A DNA stretch of 41,732 nt from Thermocrispum municipale DSM 44069 (GTDB taxonomy: Bacteria; Actinomycetota; Actinomycetes; Mycobacteriales; Pseudonocardiaceae). How positions within the stretch are numbered: position 1 is the first letter of the stretch; the number at the start of each line of letters is the position of its first letter. The DNA is taken from assembly GCF_000427825.1 (NCBI RefSeq), contig NZ_KE386594.1, positions 22,242-63,973 on the forward strand, given 5' to 3'. Shown one piece after another: positions 1-9,093 of the stretch. Below the pieces are notes generated by a model, which did no database searches, was not told where the DNA came from, and saw nothing but the letters and a program-made list of their open reading frames with translations. A program made the translations under genes and the position numbers.

Positions 1-117
1 GACCGTCCCGGCCGCGGATGACGTCGAGGTGGCTACCTCTGCTCAGGGCGAGGTCGAGGTGGACGGCCCGGTGTGGGGCGAGGCGGAGCAGACCGTCCCG
101 GCGGCGGATGACGTCGA
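1..117 (+). repeat. 90-bp-period repeat at the left edge
   Basis: Bases 1-27 and 91-117 match at 26 of 27 positions, 90 bp apart, and both encode TVPAADDV in the same frame. This is two copies of a 30-codon tandem repeat whose first copy is cut by the window edge. It shows that the giant protein gene continues upstream. Confidence 0.8.
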
Positions 118-3100
118 CGCAGCAGTCCCGCAGGCTGCGGAGTCCGTCGGCGAACAGCCCGGGCCCGCCCCGGTGAGCGACCGCACCGAACAGGTGCGAC
201 GACTGCTGCCGCTGAACCTCGTCCGAGTCGACGAGATCGACGCATCAGGGATGCGGTCCGAGGTCGAACAGGCGATGGAGGCGGCAGGTACGCCGCAGCC
301 CATCCGCGCGCAGATCCTGGCAGGAATCTCCGACGCGGCACTGCGAACGAGCTTCACCCCGGCGACCGGTCCGGAGCGGTTGACGGTCGCTGCGGGCCGT
401 GGTCAGGAAGCGGTCGAGCTGAGTGTGCAGCTGTGGGTGGAGGACGACTCGACCCCGAGGCACGGCATGGTCGGCGACCGCAAGGGCAAAGCCAGAGCGG
501 ACGATGCCGACAACAAGGTCGAGAACAGCTCGGGGAAGTTCGGCAAGGACAGCGACAAGTACGCCGGCGTCAAAGCAAGTGACAGCGGCATCGGCGTCAG
601 GCGGCAGCTGCTGTCGACCGAGAATGCCGGCGCGTACGCCCGTGTCGCGTTCAAGGGCCTTCGGCCACCGCGCACGAGCTGGGAGATCTCCAGCACCGGC
701 AAGGAATCGGCCGCCACGTCGATCGAACCGGACGGTGCCCGGACGACGTCGCGCCACGACCTGCGCTACCGAGTGACGTTCCTGCGCAACGACGCCGAAC
801 CTGTCCAGCTGTCCGGCACCGTGCCCGGCGGTGCCGTGCTGAGCACCGCGGACGAGCTGGGCGACGTTCGCGCCTACGACGCGGAGCCGGAGCAGACGGC
901 GGGGATCAGCCAGCCATCCGTGCGGCTGACCGCGGGCAACGGACTGTTCGACAGGGCCAAGGCGCTGCTGCACCGGCACCCGCACTTCCGTGGCATCGCC
1001 GACGAGATCGGCTCCCCGGTGCGCTCGGCCCTGCGCACCATGACCAGCGGGGATGCCCTGTCGCAGCGCGGCCTCGAGCTCCTGGACGGGCACACGGTCA
1101 GCGACGTGGTGGAGCTCCACGACCAGTGGGGTCGCAGCCGAACCGCGATCGTGGACATCTGGGTGGACAAGGGTGCAGCGCGCGAGCTGCGCAGACCGGA
1201 GGACACCCCACCGGCCGCGGGCAAGGTCACCAGCAAGGCAAGCCGCACGACGGGGCGCGCCGTGGACACCACGGATGTCGAGCCGGCCACCATCACGGGA
1301 GGTGTCCGGGGCGACGCCGACGTGGTGCCGATCGTGGTCGGCGGCGCAGGGGCGGTGCAGGGCAAGCGGATCGATCAGGGTAAACGGGTCAGCACGCGCA
1401 CCAGCGAAGTGACCAACGAGCTGACCTGGGTGGCGAAGGGTGAGTTGGCGGGCGAGGTCGCTGACCTCACCTACGGTCTGCGCATCCGGTTCGACGACGG
1501 TGTGCAAGAGCGTGGCGAGTTCCGGCAGAGCGGGGGCGCCGTCAGCTGGCGCGCCCGGGTGGGGGAGGGCGAGCCGGTCGGCGGCGATGCCGCGGCGGCC
1601 GACACGTTCTCGCCGGCGAAGATTCTCACCGGGCAGACCCGGTACCCGAACCTGAACGGTGTCGTGGCCGCGATCCGGGAAGCGCTGCCCGCGGGGGTGC
1701 TGCCGGAGGACGGCGAGCCGTTCGCGCCGCACGCAGCCGCCAACGAAGCCAAGATCAGCAGGCTGTTCTCGGCGCAGGCGGCGGCCAAGAGCAGCTCGGA
1801 CATCGACGGCGCAGGCATGTCTGTGCTGCTCGTGTCGAAAACGCACAGTCGAGCCGCCGAGAACACCGAGTACGTGCAGGTCGTCGTGCGAGCCGTACGC
1901 GAACCCGGCGGTGAGGGACGGCGAAACGACCGGTACGGGACGTTCGACCGGCCGGCGCAGGCCGGTGCCGGCACCGGCACCGCGCTGCCGGGAGTCACGC
2001 TGAAGGGCTCGCTCGGCGTCGAACGGTCGATCGAGCACAAGGACAAGGTCAAGAGCGGTTACACGGTCACCGGCGGTGGCGGCGTCCGTGGCGGGGAGCC
2101 GGAGTCGCTCGCCGGGATGGTCCGCGTTCAGATGTCCGGCCAGATCGACAAGACGGCCACCAGCATCGGAACGGGCAGCGGAACCGGACACGAACAAGGT
2201 TGGAAGGCGTCCCGAAGCAGCGCACACGACGGGGTCGTCAGCTACTACAAGATCACCGTGTACGACGGCACCGACCGACCTGTCGTCCGCACCGTGGACG
2301 GTGGCCGCGCCGCCACGTTCACCGGTGGCGACTTCACGCCGACGCCCGTCCCGCGGGAGGCTGACGAAGCGTTCGAAGCCGTGCACCGCACCGTCCCGAA
2401 ACGGCCGGAGGGCTGGACCCCGGGATCCCTTCCGGACCACTTCGTCGTCCACGGCCTCGACCTGCCGCTCGGCACGGCCGCCGCAGCGCTTGCCGGGCTC
2501 GGGGAGACCGCGGCCGGACGCCCGTTCGTCCGGCACGTGGTCCACGAGCACGCCAGCGCGAAAGAGATCGCGGTCAATCTCGCCAAGGCGACGACGGGCG
2601 CCCACCGCACACCGGTCTACCAGCGCGCCGGCGCGGACGGCGGGGGCGAACGGATCGGCGACGTGAAGACACACATCGCGCTGAGCAACCCGCGGCTGGC
2701 CGGTGAGGCACAGAAGATGGAGCTTTCCTGGACGTACCAGGTCAGTGGCCGCGTCAGCCACGGGAGCGAGAAGAGCACGGGCGATACCTACGGCGTGCGA
2801 ACACGTCTCAGCCACGCGGCGTCTGCCGCACAGGCCCAGAACACCGATCGGCAGATCCTGGGCTATACCGACGGCTGGACCGTGACGGAGGAGGGCTCGG
2901 AGGATGCCGAGCACGAACGCTCGGTGACGGTCACCTACGAGGGCTTGGTGTACCCGGTCGCCTACGACCTCACCGTGCTCAGTGGCGGTCGAGACGCGGC
3001 GAGGGACCAGACGGTGACCAGGCAGGGTGACGACGGCTGGCACAACCGGGAGTCGCACCGCAAGAACGCGCTGCGGATCCTCGTCCCGGCCACCGACATC

Positions 3101-5005
3101 GGCCAGGTGCTGGCCGAAGGGGCTGTCCCGACCAGCGCAGGAGAGCGCAACGAGCGGCACGCTGCGCGGTCGGTCCCCGCACACGACCGCGACGGACACA
3201 CGCCACCGTCGATCCGGCCCGAGGTTGCGGCGGCCGTGCTGGACGCGTTGCCGTCCCTCCTCGGCCTGGTGCCCGAGGAGTCGGTGCCGCGTTCGGTGCT
3301 GTCGCGGTTCGCCGACTACCTCACCGGCCGGGCGTTGCTCGGCTGGATCGAGAGCGACTCCGTACGCCGGGCAGGGGAGGAGTTGCACCGCAGTGTCGTC
3401 CCCGAGCTGGGTCCGCGGGAGCTCGAGTCGTTCTACGAGGACCTGCTCGGCGGGCCGGGCATCAGGTGGTCCACCCGTGTCGTCGGGCCGCTTGGCGCGT
3501 ACACCGTCGCGCTGACGTTGCGCGCCACCCAGGAACTGGGCCAGTACCTGACCACCACGAAAGGATGGACGAGCACGCGCGAGATCACCGCGACCAAGAC
3601 CTCCACCACCGGTTCCGGCGACTCGCGCACCAGGAGCGTGGTCTCCCGCACCGCGCTCCGTGTCGCATCGGACGGTCCGGTCGGATCGGTCCGTGCCATC
3701 CTCCGCGGTGTCGGCAAGCTCAAGGCGTCGCATGACGCGTCGGTGTCGGTCGAGGACAGCGACACGACGTCGTACCAAACCCCGGAGAGCGAGCAGGTGG
3801 TCTATTCGCACGGACTGGGCCTTGAGCTGACGGTCGTGAAGACCGCGCACGCCAGGCGGGTGCTGCGGGTGTTGAGCCTGGGCGCCGTCGACTGGCTCAC
3901 TCCCGCGGCTACGAGCAAGCGCCTCGCACTCGACGTCATCCCGAACGCGGTGCGGACGACGGTGCCGAGCGGTGAACTCGGCCCCGGGCAACCGCAACGA
4001 GAGCCCGTCGCAGCACTGCCCACCCACCGGGACGTACGTGCGAACTCGATCAACGTGCACTTCGTCGTCCAGGACATCGTCGCGGGGACGGTGCCGGGCG
4101 AGTCGTCCGGGCGGACGCCCACGCCAGTGCCTGAGGCGGCCACCATGACGCTGGACGCGATCAACATCGGCACGCGGCCCACCTCGCTCGCCGCGCACCT
4201 GCCGGAGGCGATGAGTGAGCGGGGCTATCGCATCGACGGTCTCGCCCTGGACAGCTTCAACAGCGCAGGCTACGGCGTACCCAACCCACTGTCGGCGCTG
4301 GTACTGCGCGCGTCACTGGAGAGCGTCACCGTGCTGGCCCTGGGCGACGAACCGGGCGAGTTCGCCACCGAGGGGTCGACCACCGTTTCCGGCAAGGACA
4401 AGGTCAAGGCGGGTCCGTCGCTGCGGGGCGACGTACGGTTGGAGGCCGGGGCGCTCACGGAGTTCCCGCGGCTCGTGCCGGACATCGCCGGAGTGCACCA
4501 CCGAGGATCGGCCTACGCCCGGTTCAGCGGCCCCAGCCTCAGCTGGCAGCGCACGTCGGTGGTGAGCACGAAGGTCGACCGGGCAGCCCGCGAGGACGAA
4601 CGGGCGGCATTGCCGTACCTGGTCGTCGCGGTGGCCACCTGGACGGTGACGCCGGAGTACCAGGGCGAGACACCCGCGACTTGGAACGTGCCCAGGACCG
4701 CGCGGGACACCGTGTACGTCTACACCGATGGACCGGGTCTGGTCGAGATGGGGCTGGCGCCGCCGTTGTCACCGCAGGCCGCCCAGCTGTTCGCCAGGAT
4801 CCGGTCCCAGCTGGAAACCGGGTTCGAGCCCGGGGACGTCGTCCGGGTGGCGGACGTCGTGGGCAGCATGCCGTTCGTCTCGGCCGAGGTGCTCGCCGAG
4901 GTGCTGAACGCGCTCGCCGCCGCCGGGCTGCTGCGCAAGATCTCGGGGGAGGGCGCCGAGGCGGTGTTCGTCATACCCGGTCCGCAGGCGGAGCCGTCGT
5001 CGTAG
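2..5005 (+). CDS. Giant multi-module beta-rich repeat protein (5' end outside window)
   Basis: The reading frame is open from the left edge, so this is a C-terminal part of at least 1,667 residues. The first in-window GTG, at 29, is probably not the real start, because codons before it already encode a copy of a 30-residue repeat seen again at 91-117. The protein alternates short helical segments with long Thr/Ser/Gly-rich beta segments. Counted from the GTG at 29, beta segments lie near residues 140-265, 430-525, 655-775, 880-1005, 1175-1300 and 1450-1570, each ending in strands with alternating hydrophobic residues. Helical stretches between them share patterns such as RYPNLNGVVAAI. The last 75 residues look like a winged-helix fold. 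No signal peptide or catalytic motif is visible. Three co-directional genes follow, the last an EccA-like ATPase. I infer an exported or surface protein, possibly linked to type VII secretion; the family is not recognised. Confidence 0.8.
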   Translation, partial: TVPAADDVEVATSAQGEVEVDGPVWGEAEQTVPAADDVDAAVPQAAESVGEQPGPAPVSDRTEQVRRLLPLNLVRVDEIDASGMRSEVEQAMEAAGTPQPIRAQILAGISDAALRTSFTPATGPERLTVAAGRGQEAVELSVQLWVEDDSTPRHGMVGDRKGKARADDADNKVENSSGKFGKDSDKYAGVKASDSGIGVRRQLLSTENAGAYARVAFKGLRPPRTSWEISSTGKESAATSIEPDGARTTSRHDLRYRVTFLRNDAEPVQLSGTVPGGAVLSTADELGDVRAYDAEPEQTAGISQPSVRLTAGNGLFDRAKALLHRHPHFRGIADEIGSPVRSALRTMTSGDALSQRGLELLDGHTVSDVVELHDQWGRSRTAIVDIWVDKGAARELRRPEDTPPAAGKVTSKASRTTGRAVDTTDVEPATITGGVRGDADVVPIVVGGAGAVQGKRIDQGKRVSTRTSEVTNELTWVAKGELAGEVADLTYGLRIRFDDGVQERGEFRQSGGAVSWRARVGEGEPVGGDAAAADTFSPAKILTGQTRYPNLNGVVAAIREALPAGVLPEDGEPFAPHAAANEAKISRLFSAQAAAKSSSDIDGAGMSVLLVSKTHSRAAENTEYVQVVVRAVREPGGEGRRNDRYGTFDRPAQAGAGTGTALPGVTLKGSLGVERSIEHKDKVKSGYTVTGGGGVRGGEPESLAGMVRVQMSGQIDKTATSIGTGSGTGHEQGWKASRSSAHDGVVSYYKITVYDGTDRPVVRTVDGGRAATFTGGDFTPTPVPREADEAFEAVHRTVPKRPEGWTPGSLPDHFVVHGLDLPLGTAAAALAGLGETAAGRPFVRHVVHEHASAKEIAVNLAKATTGAHRTPVYQRAGADGGGERIGDVKTHIALSNPRLAGEAQKMELSWTYQVSGRVSHGSEKSTGDTYGVRTRLSHAASAAQAQNTDRQILGYTDGWTVTEEGSEDAEHERSVTVTYEGLVYPVAYDLTVLSGGRDAARDQTVTRQGDDGWHNRESHRKNALRILVPATDIGQVLAEGAVPTSAGERNERHAARSVPAHDRDGHTPPSIRPEVAAAVLDALPSLLGLVPEESVPRSVLSRFADYLTGRALLGWIESDSVRRAGEELHRSVVPELGPRELESFYEDLLGGPGIRWSTRVVGPLGAYTVALTLRATQELGQYLTTTKGWTSTREITATKTSTTGSGDSRTRSVVSRTALRVASDGPVGSVRAILRGVGKLKASHDASVSVEDSDTTSYQTPESEQVVYSHGLGLELTVVKTAHARRVLRVLSLGAVDWLTPAATSKRLALDVIPNAVRTTVPSGELGPGQPQREPVAALPTHRDVRANSINVHFVVQDIVAGTVPGESSGRTPTPVPEAATMTLDAINIGTRPTSLAAHLPEAMSERGYRIDGLALDSFNSAGYGVPNPLSALVLRASLESVTVLALGDEPGEFATEGSTTVSGKDKVKAGPSLRGDVRLEAGALTEFPRLVPDIAGVHHRGSAYARFSGPSLSWQRTSVVSTKVDRAAREDERAALPYLVVAVATWTVTPEYQGETPATWNVPRTARDTVYVYTDGPGLVEMGLAPPLSPQAAQLFARIRSQLETGFEPGDVVRVADVVGSMPFVSAEVLAEVLNALAAAGLLRKISGEGAEAVFVIPGPQAEPSS

Positions 5006-5113
5006 CCGTCGTACACGGGGCCGCAGGCCGGGTGACCAGGGCTTTCGATCTGGTCCGTCCGAGCGTGAACCGTTGCCGCCTCGAGCACCGTGTGCGGTGG
5101 TGAAGGAGGCGCG

Positions 5114-8100
5114 GTGGACGAGACGAGCAGCACGAACCGGACAGGGCAGGCGCCGGCGCCGAGCCGGCCGGCAGCCGGCGGCACGTCGGTCCAGCTCGCC
5201 GCGCCGCCGACCGGTGGCCGACCCGAGCCGGACTGGCACAGCGACATCCCCGACCTGGACGCCTCCGGGCTGCAGATTCTCCGGATCCCGGCCGGACTGT
5301 GGCTGCGACAGCCCGGGGGAGTGGACCTGTCCGACGACGAGCTGTGCGAGGAGCCGCCGGACAAGGAGCGGATGTACGTCGTGCTGGGCGCGCCGGGGGA
5401 ACAGCCACCCGATCCGCGGTCGGTGGCCGACGTCCTGCGCGCGTTGCCGGACGGGGTGCGGGACGACGCCGTGCTGTGCTGGTACGGGGGATCGCAGGCG
5501 GCTGGAGCGGTTGCCGAGGCATTGTCCGCCCCGGTACGAGCGGTGCACGGTGTCCCCAGCGACGGCGTGCTGGTGTTCGTGGACCAGGACGGTGTGGAGT
5601 GTTGGCGGCCCTTCGTCCAGGAGAGCGTGTACCGGCCTGCCGGTCCTCCCCGGTTGACGCGGTGGTCGTCGCCGCCCGGGCTGCTGCAGGTCGAGCCGGG
5701 GTCGTTCGGGCTCTTCGACGGCTGGCGGGTCGACGTGGTGCCGCGTGGGCTGCTGGTGCGGCCGGAGTCGGTGCGCGCCATGCCCGCGTGGGGTGGTGGG
5801 ACCGGCCCGACCGCGGACGTCGTCGTCGTGCCCGCCGAGGACGTCGGGGTGCCCATCGAGGTCGTCATCGCCCTGGATGACGTGCTGCGCGAGCTGCCGG
5901 AAGGAACGAGACAGTGCTTGCGCCTGCTCCCCGTGGACGACATCGCCGCCGACGCGCTCGCGGCGAGTGAGCACGCCGGTGCCGTCGTCCGCGGTGAGTC
6001 GGGTGTCGTTCTTCCCACCGCGAACCCGACCCAGCCGGTTGCGCCGCAACCGGCGAGCCCGCAGACCTCGGCGCCGCAGCCGCAGTCCCCGGCCACACAG
6101 TGGCGGCTGGTACCACCGACACCAGCCGGCGCGCCGACGGGGGATCGGGAGCCTGCGCCGTCGGGCGAACTTGAGCCTGCGCGGTCGGGCGAACTTGAGC
6201 CCGCGCGGTCGGCCGAACCCGAACCTGTGTTGTCGGGCGAACTTGAGTCTGCGTTGTCGGGCGACCTTGAGCCCGCGTTGTCGGCCGACCCCGAGTCTGC
6301 GTTGTCGGGCGGACCTGAGCCTGTGCCGCCGGCTGACCGCGAGCCCGCGCCGCCGGGAGAACCCGGGCCTGTGCCGACGCGCGCACCTATGCCGGCGACG
6401 ACACCGCCCCCGATGGTGGCACTCGCGTCCGTGCCGCAGCCGGCGCAGCAGGTGACTCCGGACGACGGCGCACAGTCCCGGCCCGCATCGACAACACAGC
6501 CGGACGCTTCGGCCACGCCGTCCAGGTCTGCCTCGGTCGCCGACCGGCCCGAAACGCCGACGGGTGCCGTCTACGTGGCGGTGGACGGGCGGATCCTCCC
6601 CGCCCAGCCGATCGTGCGGCGGTCGGTGCTGACCGGCAGCATGCTGCCGCCCGCCCCCCGGCCACGGCAGGACCCAGGGGCAGGTGCCCCGCGACACCCG
6701 GACACGCAGTCCTTTCGACGTGGGGACGACCGCACCCCTGCAGGCGTGGCGCCGGTGCACAGCGGGCCCGCGGCCGCGGTGGCCGAGCTTCCGCCCTCCG
6801 GCCCGGCCACCGCACCCCAGCCCGAACCCACGCCGCAGCAGCCTGTGCAGCCTTCGCAAGCGCCCGCAGCCTCGTCGAAGGAAGGGCCCGTCGCCACCCG
6901 GACAGCATCGGCGACTCCGCTCCCGCACTCCGGCGGACTCGGCGTCGCCACCGCGACGCAGGAGTCACCAACCGCCGCACCGGCGAGGCCAACACCGTCG
7001 GTACCGGCGCCGACGTCCCACGCCGCCCGTTCTGCCCCACGGGCACCGGAGAAGCCGGCAGGGGATGTGGTCTCCGGTGCGCCGAATGCCGGAGCGAACA
7101 CCACAGCCGCTGCAGTGACCACGACGTCCGCGCAGGCCACTCAGAAACCGGCGCCGGTGGCTGCTCGTGGCTCCGAGGCCGATCTGCTGCCGACCACTCT
7201 CGCGACGGTGTCCCAACTGCGGCCCCCGCCGGCTGCGACCCGCGTCGAGCAGCAGCCGCAAGCTGATCGACGGAAGCACACCGAGCAGCAGGCGCAGGCG
7301 GATCGACGGAAGCACACCGAGCAGCAGCCGCAGGCGGATCGACGGAAGCACACCGAGCAGCAGCCGCAGGCGGACCGACAGAAGCACACCGCCCACCAGG
7401 CCGATCGACAGAACCACACCGACCAGCGGGCGAAAGTCGTCACCGAAGCGAAGCCGCGCGCCGAGCAGACCGGGACCGGGAACACGGCGGTCACCCAGCG
7501 GCCGGCGAAGCAGGCTCCTCGATCGCAGACGCTCGCCCGACCGGCTCCGGCGGCCGCCATCGAGGTGCCGGAAGGCGTCCGCAGCACGGACGAGCAGCGT
7601 CGCGGCGTGCGGAAGAAGCTCGGCTCGGTCTTCGACTCCGCGAGCAGGTCGGTCACCCGGCTGCTGTCCGAGCGTCCCGGGCTGCGGTTCGGCGCGAAGG
7701 ACGACGCCGCGGTGCTCGCGGAGCTGTCCGTGGTGCGGGTGTTCGCCGACAACCCGGCGGGTTCGTACGACAACGACTTCTACGTGTGCCTGGCCAGCGG
7801 CCTGCGCAGGCTGCCGACCGCGCGGGCGGTCGTGGTGCGCAGCATCCCCACGAACCTGTACCTGCAACCCGAAATGATCGTGCGGGTGCCTGCCCCGGTA
7901 CTGACGTCCCCGGTGGCGGTCGCGCCACCGCCGGGCGGTCCCGAGGCGCTGATCTGGACGACGTCCGGGCGCCGCCTCGACGGCCTGCTCGACGAAGTGC
8001 GTTCGACCAAGAACGGCGACGGCGCCCACCCCGACGACGTCGTGCTGACCGGGCACACCCGGTTGCGGGTCCTCGCCGTCGAGTCGTCCCCGGTCCAGCG

Positions 8101-8242
8101 GTTGTTGCTCGCCGAGGAAGGCGCCGCGCACGACGCGGCCCTGACCCGGCTGCAGGCGGCCGCCACGGCCCGCACCGTGGCGGCCGCCACCCCCGAGGGG
8201 CCCGAGGTCAGGCCGTGGTTCCACATCGTCTCCGGGGCGTGA
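5114..8242 (+). CDS. Proline-rich scaffold protein with C-terminal ADP-ribosyltransferase-like domain
   Basis: I chose the GTG at 5114 because GAAGGAGG at 5102-5109 sits 4 bases upstream; an in-frame GTG at 5090 has no such site. The product is 1,042 residues. Residues about 35-280 form a globular, unrecognised N-terminal domain starting DWHSDIPDLDASGLQILR. Residues about 345-430 are octapeptide repeats of the EPARSGEL type. A Pro/Ala/Thr-rich linker follows, then four 12-residue repeats (7247-7390). The last 200 residues resemble the R-S-E type ADP-ribosyltransferase fold found at the end of large actinobacterial proteins: SGLRRLP, VVVRS for the first-strand Arg, VLTSP near the Ser-Thr-Ser position, and DDVVLTGHTRLRVLAVE for the final strand, where active enzymes have ExE. 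The missing glutamates suggest a non-catalytic or altered domain. It lies 108 bp after the giant gene and 11 bp before the next. Confidence 0.8.
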   Translation: MDETSSTNRTGQAPAPSRPAAGGTSVQLAAPPTGGRPEPDWHSDIPDLDASGLQILRIPAGLWLRQPGGVDLSDDELCEEPPDKERMYVVLGAPGEQPPDPRSVADVLRALPDGVRDDAVLCWYGGSQAAGAVAEALSAPVRAVHGVPSDGVLVFVDQDGVECWRPFVQESVYRPAGPPRLTRWSSPPGLLQVEPGSFGLFDGWRVDVVPRGLLVRPESVRAMPAWGGGTGPTADVVVVPAEDVGVPIEVVIALDDVLRELPEGTRQCLRLLPVDDIAADALAASEHAGAVVRGESGVVLPTANPTQPVAPQPASPQTSAPQPQSPATQWRLVPPTPAGAPTGDREPAPSGELEPARSGELEPARSAEPEPVLSGELESALSGDLEPALSADPESALSGGPEPVPPADREPAPPGEPGPVPTRAPMPATTPPPMVALASVPQPAQQVTPDDGAQSRPASTTQPDASATPSRSASVADRPETPTGAVYVAVDGRILPAQPIVRRSVLTGSMLPPAPRPRQDPGAGAPRHPDTQSFRRGDDRTPAGVAPVHSGPAAAVAELPPSGPATAPQPEPTPQQPVQPSQAPAASSKEGPVATRTASATPLPHSGGLGVATATQESPTAAPARPTPSVPAPTSHAARSAPRAPEKPAGDVVSGAPNAGANTTAAAVTTTSAQATQKPAPVAARGSEADLLPTTLATVSQLRPPPAATRVEQQPQADRRKHTEQQAQADRRKHTEQQPQADRRKHTEQQPQADRQKHTAHQADRQNHTDQRAKVVTEAKPRAEQTGTGNTAVTQRPAKQAPRSQTLARPAPAAAIEVPEGVRSTDEQRRGVRKKLGSVFDSASRSVTRLLSERPGLRFGAKDDAAVLAELSVVRVFADNPAGSYDNDFYVCLASGLRRLPTARAVVVRSIPTNLYLQPEMIVRVPAPVLTSPVAVAPPPGGPEALIWTTSGRRLDGLLDEVRSTKNGDGAHPDDVVLTGHTRLRVLAVESSPVQRLLLAEEGAAHDAALTRLQAAATARTVAAATPEGPEVRPWFHIVSGA
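6150..6390 (+). repeat. 24-bp in-gene tandem repeats (octapeptide)
   Basis: About nine degenerate 24-bp units encode octapeptides such as EPARSGEL, EPVLSGEL and ESALSGDL. Register is kept throughout, so the region is translated as an acidic, proline-rich extended linker inside the scaffold protein. Confidence 0.75.
7247..7420 (+). repeat. 36-bp tandem repeats encoding EQQPQADRRKHT
   Basis: Four near-identical 36-bp units occupy 7247-7282, 7283-7318, 7319-7354 and 7355-7390, followed by a degenerate 30-bp unit to 7420. Each unit encodes a 12-residue Gln/Lys/His-rich peptide. The repeat separates the proline-rich linker from the C-terminal ADP-ribosyltransferase-like domain and probably varies in copy number between strains. 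Confidence 0.9.
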
Positions 8243-8253
8243 TGGAGGTGCCG

Positions 8254-9093
8254 ATGAGTCACCATGACGAGCTGCTGGCACTCGCCGGTCAGGTTCCCGA
8301 CGGGTGGCTCGCGACAGCGCGCGAGGTACTGGCCGAGGGCGACCTGGATCGGTTGGCCGAGTTACGCGCAGCGATCGACACCCGGATCGCCGACACGCCG
8401 CGGCGGTTCCGGTTCTTCCCCGAGCTGCGCGGCCACGAGGCCGCCGACCACGCGGTGGTCGGCGCGGTCTCGGCGATGGCCGGCACCGAGGCGTGCTGGG
8501 CGACCATGCGGATGGGCGCCGACCGGGTGTATCTGGTGCAGGTCGGTGCGAACGCCGACCCGGCCGCGGTGACCGACCGCGCACAACGCGTGCTGTCCGA
8601 CGTGGAGGAGTCACCCAGGGTCGAGGTCTTCGCCGCCGATGCCTCGCTGCCGCGCTACCACGAGGACGCCTTGCTCGCCTCGGACCTGCTGTGGGCGCGT
8701 GACCCGGTGCCGAGCATCAGCGTCGCCCGCAGCTTCGACGGCGCCGATCCCGGCGGCCCGTGGTTCGGCGCCGGTCGTGAGCTCGTCGTCGACCCGGAGG
8801 TGCGGCAACAGCTGCTCGACTACCTGAAGGCGGGCGAGGTCGTGCTGACCGCGACGAATCGGCTGCCCGACGTCATCGCCGGTGTGCCCGACGCCGTTCC
8901 CGCCGACCTGCTCAGCGACGGCACGTGGGTGTGGTCCGCCGCCACCGTCTACTACCTGGACCGTCACCAGGTCGCCCCCGACCCGGCCCTGGAGGCACAC
9001 GCCAAGGCGAACAGGGCCGCCGGGCGCCTGACCCCGCTCGCGCGGTACTACGTGCGTGCCGCGCTGTCACCTATCGGAGGAGTTGCCGCGTGA
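8254..9093 (+). CDS. Uncharacterised protein of the giant-protein operon
   Basis: A 279-residue protein I cannot assign to a family. GGAGG at 8244-8248 places the start at the ATG at 8254; an ATG at 8242 overlapping the previous stop is in frame but would bury the ribosome site. The sequence is predicted soluble: an N-terminal helical part (residues 1-45), then an alpha/beta core with RFRFFPELRGHEAADHAVVG, and a Trp/Tyr-containing stretch (WVWSAATVYYLDRH) near residue 230. There is no signal peptide or membrane segment. The stop overlaps the start of the AAA+ gene by four bases (GTGA), so the two are probably translationally coupled. Being bracketed by the scaffold gene and the ATPase, it may be an adaptor or chaperone for the exported products, which is inference. 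Confidence 0.8.
   Translation: MSHHDELLALAGQVPDGWLATAREVLAEGDLDRLAELRAAIDTRIADTPRRFRFFPELRGHEAADHAVVGAVSAMAGTEACWATMRMGADRVYLVQVGANADPAAVTDRAQRVLSDVEESPRVEVFAADASLPRYHEDALLASDLLWARDPVPSISVARSFDGADPGGPWFGAGRELVVDPEVRQQLLDYLKAGEVVLTATNRLPDVIAGVPDAVPADLLSDGTWVWSAATVYYLDRHQVAPDPALEAHAKANRAAGRLTPLARYYVRAALSPIGGVAA

Noticed and set aside
245-4198. Minus-strand reading frame of 1,317 codons antisense to the giant protein gene
   Set aside because: Long antisense frames are expected at this GC content. The translation is Arg/Gly/His-rich with no domain, and the plus frame has organised repeats.
4720-6516. Minus-strand Ser/Gly-rich frame of 598 codons
   Set aside because: It is the antisense reading of the low-complexity scaffold repeats and has no ribosome site.
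7247-7420. CRISPR-like array
   Set aside because: The 36-bp units are directly contiguous, without spacers, and are translated in frame.
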